A stretch of DNA of 64,000 nucleotides from Bradyrhizobium sp. CB82 (GTDB lineage: Bacteria; Pseudomonadota; Alphaproteobacteria; Rhizobiales; Xanthobacteraceae): NCBI RefSeq assembly GCF_029714405.1, contig NZ_CP121650.1, forward strand, positions 4,655,001 through 4,719,000. The letters run 5' to 3'. This document shows, in pieces, positions 59,634 through 64,000 of the stretch. The notes under the pieces were generated by a model. It was not told where the DNA came from and did not search any database. It saw nothing but the letters and a program-made list of their open reading frames with translations. Position numbers and translations under genes: made by a program. Within the stretch, counting starts at the first letter, position 1, and every line of letters starts with the position of its first letter.

Positions 59634-60200
59634 CTACATCTCGCGATCCATTGCCGGATGGCTGCGGTTCTTGACCTTGATCCAGAACTTCTGTCGGCCG
59701 CCCCGATACGGCCGATCGCGGTGTTTGGATACAAGTCCTTCAAGTCCCATGCGGCAGGCCGCGCGGAATAGGTCGGGCCCGATCTCGCCCCGCTCAAAGG
59801 GCGCAACGGTGATGCCGTCGGGCCGGCCCTGCAGAAGGCGCGCGAGATTGGACTTACGCATGTGCAGCGGCAGCGATCGCAGATCGTCGCCGCCCATCGT
59901 GAGAATATCGAAGGCGTAGAGCTGCACCTCGTGATCATACTTGCGGGAGTGTAGCGCATTGAAATCGGAGATGCCGTCGACGCCGAGCACCACGGCCTCT
60001 CCGTCAATGACGAAATGCTTCTGTCGGTTCTTCAGCGCAGCCTCAGCGATCCAGGGATAGCGCTGGGTCCAGTCGCTGCCGTTGCGTGACAGGAGGCGCA
60101 CGCGATCGCGCTCCCGGATGACCAACATCCGGTAGCCGTCGTGTTTCACTTCATGGATCCAATCCGGCCCTGACGGGACGTGCTTCCCGGCGGTGGCCAT
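59634..60200 (-). CDS. minimal ATP-dependent DNA ligase (LigD-ligase type)
   Basis: A 188-residue nucleotidyltransferase domain. The adenylation motif I is WIHEVKHDGYRM (Lys about 25), followed by LLSRNGSDWTQRYP (motif Ia), HFVIDGEAVVLG (III), YAFDILTMGGDDLR (IIIa), GLEGLVSKHRDRPYRGG (IV) and WIKVKNRSHPAM (V). The OB-fold with motif VI is missing, so it may transfer AMP but seal poorly alone. Such short ligases accompany bacterial end-joining systems; no Ku or LigD polymerase is seen here. A TTG start six codons upstream is possible; neither start has a good ribosome site. Confidence 0.82.
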   Translation of the reverse strand: MATAGKHVPSGPDWIHEVKHDGYRMLVIRERDRVRLLSRNGSDWTQRYPWIAEAALKNRQKHFVIDGEAVVLGVDGISDFNALHSRKYDHEVQLYAFDILTMGGDDLRSLPLHMRKSNLARLLQGRPDGITVAPFERGEIGPDLFRAACRMGLEGLVSKHRDRPYRGGRQKFWIKVKNRSHPAMDREM

Positions 60201-60398
60201 GCAGAGTTCGTACGGCAAAAGGTAAGGTTTACTTACATATCAGCAATTTAGCTTCCGCGCTTTGACGGAGTCTGTGGCCTTGGTGCTACAGCCGAATCTT
60301 AGAACCCAAGGTAGAAAAAACCTTGGAATATTCGCTTGACGTTCTCGCCTTTTTTCAACGCTTCAGGACTGAAGAAGCGGTCTAGGAGAAAACTAGTT

Positions 60399-61187
60399 AT
60401 GAAGAAGATTTTGGTTGGGGCCATTGGGGCCATTGGTGCAGTTGCGCTGAGCCTGTCGGCTCCGGTGAGTGCGGCGGATCTCGCTGCACATCCGTACGTG
60501 AAGGCTCCGCCCCCCGCGATCGCCGCGGTCTACGACTGGAGCGGCTTCTACATCGGCATCAACGGCGGCGGCGGCTCGGCTCATAAATGCTGGGACTTCG
60601 TGGATGCCACCGGCGCTGTGACCGGCGTTCCCGGCAGTCTCGTCGGTGAAGGCTGCCACAATGCGACCGGCGGCACGGTCGGTGGTCAGATCGGCTATCG
60701 CTGGCAGTCTGGCCAGTGGGTGTTTGGTGCCGAGGGCCAGGGCAACTGGGCTGACTTCCGGGGCGACAACACAAGCGCCGTTTTCCCGGCGGACCGCAAC
60801 CGTTCGCGCATCGACTCTTTCGGCCTGATCACCGGCCAGATCGGCTATGCCTGGAACAACGTGCTGTTCTACGTGAAGGGCGGCGGTGCAGTTGTCGGCG
60901 ACAAGTATGACGTCTTCGACATACCGAGCGGCGCGCTGGTGGCCTCGGCTCGCGAAACCCGTTGGGGCGGAGCGGTCGGCGCCGGCCTCGAATTCGGCTT
61001 TACACCGAACTGGTCGGTAGGCGTCGAGTACGACCACCTCTTCCTCGGCCACCGCACCATTGGCTTCACGACGCCCGCCGGCATTGCAGCGGGAAGCGAC
61101 CGGATCGGCCAGGACGTCGATATGGGCCTCGTCCGCCTGAACTATCGCTTCGGTGGTTACGGCGCGCCGGTTGCGGCGAGATACTGA
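60399..61187 (+). CDS. outer-membrane beta-barrel protein (Omp31/porin-like)
   Basis: A 262-residue secreted protein: signal peptide (1-25, ending VSA-A), then the hallmark AAVYDWSGFYIGINGGGGSA. Eight-strand barrel patterns follow (GGQIGYRWQSGQWVFGAEGQ, FGLITGQIGYAWNNVLFYVK, VGAGLEFGFTPNWSVGVEYD, HLFLGHR). The last strand is MGLVRLNYRFGGYGAPVAAR, ending in Y. This is the outer membrane beta-barrel family of Bradyrhizobium and Brucella (Omp25/31). TAGGAGAA precedes the ATG and a terminator follows. Confidence 0.92.
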   Translation: MKKILVGAIGAIGAVALSLSAPVSAADLAAHPYVKAPPPAIAAVYDWSGFYIGINGGGGSAHKCWDFVDATGAVTGVPGSLVGEGCHNATGGTVGGQIGYRWQSGQWVFGAEGQGNWADFRGDNTSAVFPADRNRSRIDSFGLITGQIGYAWNNVLFYVKGGGAVVGDKYDVFDIPSGALVASARETRWGGAVGAGLEFGFTPNWSVGVEYDHLFLGHRTIGFTTPAGIAAGSDRIGQDVDMGLVRLNYRFGGYGAPVAARY

Positions 61188-61200
61188 GGTCCGACGCAAC

Positions 61201-61230
61201 AAAGGCTGGCTCCAAGAACCAGCCTTTGTG
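61201..61230 (+). terminator. Rho-independent terminator
   Basis: AAAGGCTGG / CCAGCCTTT with a 9-base loop, followed by TGTG; 13 bp after the barrel gene stop. Confidence 0.8.
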
Positions 61231-61235
61231 CATTC

Positions 61236-61544
61236 GGTCCCTCCAGTTGGTCCAGTCGCGTTGGCGGCGCCAAGCCGCGTAGTCCGCTTCTCTGAGCGTG
61301 GCTGCCAACTCCTCCCAAGCGGCTTGGAAGCCGGCGCGTGCGCCGTCGAAAGTTTCGGCGACCCCAGTTCGATGCTTGCCTGGGTCAATGCCGGGGTAAA
61401 AGCCGCAAGACCAGCCCCATTGCGGCGCCGAATTGGGAACTCCGCACGCCGGCTGACCAACCCGATCCTGACATCGCCGAAATAGATCAGCCACGCTTCG
61501 CGATGGGGTTCGCTACGATCACGGCGGCGGGTAAGACTGGACAT
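61236..61544 (-). pseudogene. hypothetical gene with a frameshift
   Basis: MSSLTRRRDRSEPHREAWLI then YFGDVRIGLVSRRAEFPI (from 61544) shifts near 61440 to WGWSCGFYPGIDPGKHRTGV, AETFDGARAGFQAAWEELAA and TLREADYAAWRRQRDWTNWR. The joined protein (about 95 residues) matches a type common in bradyrhizobial islands: W.I.FGD...G.I..R......QWGWSCGFYPG..PGEHR.G.A..FD.AR..F..AW. One base change would restore it. Confidence 0.55.
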
Positions 61545-61644
61545 ACCGCCATCAAAGCGGCAACGGATGAAGGCGGCAAATCATCAATCGGTTGCGTGGT
61601 GGGACGCCGGCGGGCTACTGCGGCTCGTGGGTGTGGATAGGCGG

Positions 61645-61835
61645 CTATTCGCCGCCTACGTCGCCACGATCGGCTGGAAGCGGCCGCTGCAGCGTCTTCG
61701 CCTCATCCCACGGCGCGCGCATCCAAACATCAAACTCTTCGTCATTAGTCAAGATGACCGGCATCGCCTTGGGATGCCCGGCTCGACGACCGCGTTAGGC
61801 GCGGTCATCAGGTCCGGCCGATCCAACTGATGGTC
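61645..61835 (-). pseudogene. SRAP (YedK/HMCES-like) gene, C-terminal fragment
   Basis: On the minus strand [11 protein letters not shown], then one base out of frame [40 protein letters not shown] ending at a stop. The HxxMPVIL...W...P...A..L.RPLP pattern is the end of SRAP domain proteins, which shield abasic sites in single-stranded DNA. The catalytic Cys2 half is absent. It is a truncated and frameshifted relic. Confidence 0.65.
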
Positions 61836-61849
61836 GGCCAGGGCTCGAA

Positions 61850-62218
61850 TTACTCGGGGAACTTCCTAGTGAACGTAGCGGTTCCGAGATTTGCATTCCC
61901 AGAACCGAGGGCCGTGACGCTCATCTGATAGCGATGGCTGCCTTTGGGCGGGGCCGGTGGGTTGTACGTCTGCAGCGCACCGCAGGGCACGCTGTTTTGG
62001 CCAGTGTAGGCCACCACGCCACCACCATGATTGCCAGTCGAGTAGTCGAGATCATCCATATGGAATTGAAGCGACGTCGTTCCCTTTGGGACGCCCGAAA
62101 GAGCGATGACAGGGGAAGGGCCTGCGCCACACCAGCGGAAACTCATCGAAAAAGCAGAAGCATCCGCAGTGCCAAGTGCGAAAAACGCGACCGCAAAAGC
62201 CGCCAGCCGAAAGTGCAT
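61850..62218 (-). CDS. secreted PEBP/YbhB-like protein
   Basis: A 122-residue protein with a signal peptide (about 1-21, ending ADA-S). It contains GVPKGTTSLQFHMDDLDYST, GNHGGGVVAYTGQNSVPCGA and APPKGSHRYQMSVTALGSGN. These correspond to the ligand-pocket strands of the phosphatidylethanolamine-binding / YbhB family (DxD region and GxHRY). The protein is shorter than usual (about 150), with early strands reduced. GAGG precedes the ATG on the minus strand. Confidence 0.75.
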   Translation of the reverse strand: MHFRLAAFAVAFFALGTADASAFSMSFRWCGAGPSPVIALSGVPKGTTSLQFHMDDLDYSTGNHGGGVVAYTGQNSVPCGALQTYNPPAPPKGSHRYQMSVTALGSGNANLGTATFTRKFPE

Positions 62219-62355
62219 GGTCTTACCTCGATTTGCATAATCCAACGGGGCCCGAGCTAAGCCGGCGTTACGTTAAGGCCGAGTTTATGGTTGGCGTCTA
62301 CGATGCGGCCCCAGCGCCGTCTCGACATGCGGCGCGCTATCCATCTACGCGCCCG

Positions 62356-62463
62356 CTACTTATTCGCTATGCCGCGTGCGATCCATCCAAAAAAGATACC
62401 CGATGTAGCGGCAACGAAGACGGCAAAAGCAAGCGCCACTCGTCCGGCAAACAAGAAGCCCAT
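62356..62463 (-). CDS. 35-residue membrane micro-protein
   Basis: GGGAGGGGTC directly precedes the ATG on the minus strand, a very strong ribosome site. The product MGFLFAGRVALAFAVFVAAT, SGIFFGWIARGIANK is one helix with a basic end. The last codons are duplicated upstream of the NYN gene (around 63350-63384). Confidence 0.6.
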   Translation of the reverse strand: MGFLFAGRVALAFAVFVAATSGIFFGWIARGIANK

Positions 62464-62682
62464 GACCCCTCCCGAGTGCGCGCCCACGGCGAGGTACGCC
62501 GCCAATTCCGGGTAAGATGGTGGCTCGTTCTCACTCTCACCAGGCAACGCCGGGTGGGGCTGCTCGTTATCACTCTTACGGCTCCTGGATCTTCGCCCCA
62601 ATTGGATTGGATGGGGACTGCACTCTTTCATTTGCGCAAATGACTCCACTTCGAATCCAAAAACGCTTGGAACAGCGGGCAA

Positions 62683-63318
62683 CTATGCAACGTTGTTTTC
62701 CGCCGGACTGTTAGTCGGCGGGTCGCTCAAAGACTCTCTAGCATTCCGATTTTCGATCCTCGGCGCACGTCTTGACGTGGGGCCTAACCGTTCGGACGGA
62801 TCGCGCCCCAGCTTCAGCTTCAATTGTGCCAGGTCGATAAATTCGTCCGCCTGCCGCCGAAGTTCGTCGGCAATCATCGGCGTCTGGCTCGCGATAGTGG
62901 ATACGACAGTCACCCGCACACCGCGCCGCTGCACGGCCTTGACCAGGGAGCGGAAATCACCGTCGCCAGAGAACAGGACCATCTGGTCGACATGCTCTGC
63001 CAGTTCCATGGCATCCACCGCAAGCTCGATGTCCATGTTGCCCTTGACCTTGCGTCGGCCGCTGGCGTCGATGAATTCCTTGGTTAGCTTGGTGACAACC
63101 GTGTAGCCGTTATAGTCGAGCCAATCGATGAGTGGCCGGACCGACGAACATTCCTGATCCTCGATAATCGTCGTGTAATAGAACGCCCGCAGCATCGTGC
63201 CGCGGCTCTGAAACTCCTCGAGCAGGCGCTTGTAGTCGATGTCGAATCCAAGCGCCTTGCTGGTCGCGTAGAGGTTGGCGCCGTCGATAAAGAGCGCGAT
63301 TTTTTCGGATGGTGCCAT
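62683..63318 (-). CDS. NYN-domain (LabA/DUF88) protein
   Basis: A 211-residue protein with a NYN domain, a PIN-like fold predicted to be a metal-dependent ribonuclease. The acidic residues stand in IALFIDGANLYATSKALG (first Asp), KGNMDIELAVDAMELAEHVD (two Asp) and MVLFSGDGDFRSLVKAVQ (Asp pair). SxxxTPMIADELRRQADEFI is the usual end of the domain. A 40-residue polar tail follows. The ATG at 63318 lies just before the domain. LabA-type genes are common in Alphaproteobacteria as single genes; targets are unknown. Confidence 0.88.
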   Translation of the reverse strand: MAPSEKIALFIDGANLYATSKALGFDIDYKRLLEEFQSRGTMLRAFYYTTIIEDQECSSVRPLIDWLDYNGYTVVTKLTKEFIDASGRRKVKGNMDIELAVDAMELAEHVDQMVLFSGDGDFRSLVKAVQRRGVRVTVVSTIASQTPMIADELRRQADEFIDLAQLKLKLGRDPSERLGPTSRRAPRIENRNARESLSDPPTNSPAENNVA

Positions 63319-63349
63319 TGGCGTTTGACCGCTGCCGCCAATCATTCGG

Positions 63350-63384
63350 TTCGGCCGCATGCAATCCATCCCAAAAAGATACCC
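63350..63384 (-). repeat. partial copy of the 62356 gene end
   Basis: GATCCATCCAAAAAAGATACCCGATG at 62386 has a near copy at 63363 (ATCCATCCCAAAAAGATACC, CGATG). On the minus strand it reads ASGIFLGWIACGR, a version of TSGIFFGWIARG. It is a fragment without a start, possibly left by a tandem duplication. Confidence 0.55.
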
Positions 63385-63393
63385 GATGCTCGC

Positions 63394-63531
63394 TCATCCG
63401 AGTTTAAGAGATAATTCAAGATTGTCCCCTGTTAGAAGTCGAACAATGCCGTACAACACAAACAACGCAACAATCACAGCGTAGAGATAGGCCGCAAGTT
63501 GAGACCAGAATTCACCGTCACGGCTGAACAT
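63394..63531 (-). CDS. small membrane protein, 45 aa
   Basis: MFSRDGEFWSQLAAYLYAVI, VALFVLYGIVRLLTGDNLEL, SLKLG: one strongly hydrophobic helix flanked by polar ends. It lies upstream of the NYN gene on the same strand with the micro-protein fragment between. Function unknown. Confidence 0.55.
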   Translation of the reverse strand: MFSRDGEFWSQLAAYLYAVIVALFVLYGIVRLLTGDNLELSLKLG

Positions 63532-63654
63532 TTGCGCGTCACAGCAGCTCAGAAGCAATCGCTGCCATCGGTTACAACAAGGCGTGCTTGATCAGTCCAG
63601 CCCGTCATCAAGGTGTCTCCTAACCTATCCCGCGCTTCCAACTAAAAATTAGGA

Positions 63655-63683
63655 GCCCCGCCCTTGGTGCAGAAGGGCGGGGC
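63655..63683 (-). terminator. strong hairpin, terminator for the minus-strand gene
   Basis: An 11-bp stem GCCCCGCCCTT / AAGGGCGGGGC with a 7-base loop is followed on the minus strand by TCCTAATTTTTAG. It lies 77 bp after the coiled-coil gene stop. Confidence 0.75.
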
Positions 63684-63759
63684 CGCTCCCCGTGCCCCCC
63701 CCCAGGGCGGGAAGCCACGCTGCTGAGAACAGCGCGCTATTTCGGCGTCGCTCAGAGAC

Positions 63760-63936
63760 TCATGGGCGTTCCGATTGTCGCCCCTCGTCGCTCTTTACGA
63801 CGTTGCGCAAGACAATTTCAGAAAGCTGCACGATCAGCTGTTTGAGACGCGCAATCTCTTGCTTGCAGCGCCTCAATTCGCGCTGTTCATCTGCCATCTC
63901 CGATGTTTCGGGGTCGCTGCTATCGCTGTCTGTCAT
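63760..63936 (-). CDS. small coiled-coil protein, 58 aa
   Basis: An acidic start (MTDSDSSDPETSEMADEQRE) leads to one leucine-repeat helix (LRRCKQEIARLKQLIVQLSE, IVLRNVVKS). The ELRRCKxEIAxLKxLxxxLSxIVLxNVV pattern is a well-known short bradyrhizobial protein. A second possible start is the ATG of MADEQREL. Function unknown. Confidence 0.65.
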   Translation of the reverse strand: MTDSDSSDPETSEMADEQRELRRCKQEIARLKQLIVQLSEIVLRNVVKSDEGRQSERP

Positions 63937-64000
63937 GACCCAGCAATCTATACTGGTCCCATGGGCTGCGCCCCGAAAAACACAGTACGCAACGGACAAA

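Noticed and set aside
60393..61544. Minus frame of 383 codons across the outer-membrane barrel gene
   Set aside because: Only its first 35 codons are protein-like and belong to the frameshifted gene 61236-61544; the rest is antisense to the barrel.
1..64000. CRISPR array
   Set aside because: No run of regularly spaced identical repeats was seen on either strand, and no cas gene is present.

Overview
The window looks like chromosome from Bradyrhizobium or a close relative (Nitrobacteraceae, Alphaproteobacteria). This is inferred from the high GC content, the leucine/isovalerate operon style, the DUF192, RHH_4, OpgC and NDUFS4-like genes, many very small membrane or basic proteins, MXKDX-repeat and GrlR-like proteins, and dispersed intergenic repeats of the type seen in bradyrhizobia. 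No database search was possible, so every assignment rests on reading the sequence and on family knowledge.

Region 1 (about 1-27 kb) is ordinary, well-kept chromosome: tRNA-Glu, a PilZ protein, glutathione transferase, glyoxalase I, a sirtuin, a tandem cold-shock protein, DUF192, tRNA-Pro followed by an IS481-type remnant, OpgC, an NDUFS4-like complex I accessory subunit and an Lrp/AsnC regulator. Its centre is a leucine catabolism block: an AraC-type regulator divergent from isovaleryl-CoA dehydrogenase, methylcrotonyl-CoA carboxylase beta and alpha, and HMG-CoA lyase, followed by a convergent three-gene TRAP transporter (dctP-dctQ-dctM, each pair overlapping by ATGA). Isovaleryl-CoA is oxidised, carboxylated and (after a hydratase not encoded here) cleaved to acetyl-CoA and acetoacetate. 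The TRAP system may feed a carboxylate to the pathway, which is inference. Several secreted small proteins and a lytic transglycosylase follow.

Region 2 (about 27-34.5 kb) is sparse: micro-proteins, two copies of a 125-bp intergenic repeat, a MOSC protein, and at least three genes broken by frameshifts (PilZ, a short carbohydrate- or stress-type ORF, a zinc-ribbon protein).

Region 3 (about 34.6-57.1 kb) is a phage-derived element. Its left border is a 50-nt 3' fragment of tRNA-Arg(TCT), lying between a decayed integrase and an intact tyrosine integrase, so the site was probably used twice. The element carries an excisionase-like gene, tail collar and tail-fibre proteins, glycine-rich tail proteins, an 830-residue virion-type protein, a prim-pol/SF3-helicase replication protein, a GH99/WbsX-like tail hydrolase and an array of helix-turn-helix genes. 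I see no terminase, portal, capsid, sheath or tube gene. A 128-bp unit, containing the last codons of the primase gene plus an 83-bp near-perfect palindrome, occurs twice, 7.5 kb apart. This element, a satellite or an eroded prophage that keeps replication and host-recognition genes, is the most unusual part of the window.

Region 4 (about 57.1-64 kb) begins with an IS1634-like insertion sequence (IS4 superfamily, recognisable terminal inverted repeats, frameshifted transposase). It continues with a minimal ATP-dependent DNA ligase, an Omp31-type outer-membrane barrel, a PEBP/YbhB-like secreted protein, a NYN-domain nuclease candidate, fragments of a SRAP (YedK/HMCES) gene and small coiled-coil or membrane proteins. 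Frameshifts cluster in regions 2-4, while the long catabolic genes of region 1 are intact. That pattern argues for real gene decay rather than general sequence error.
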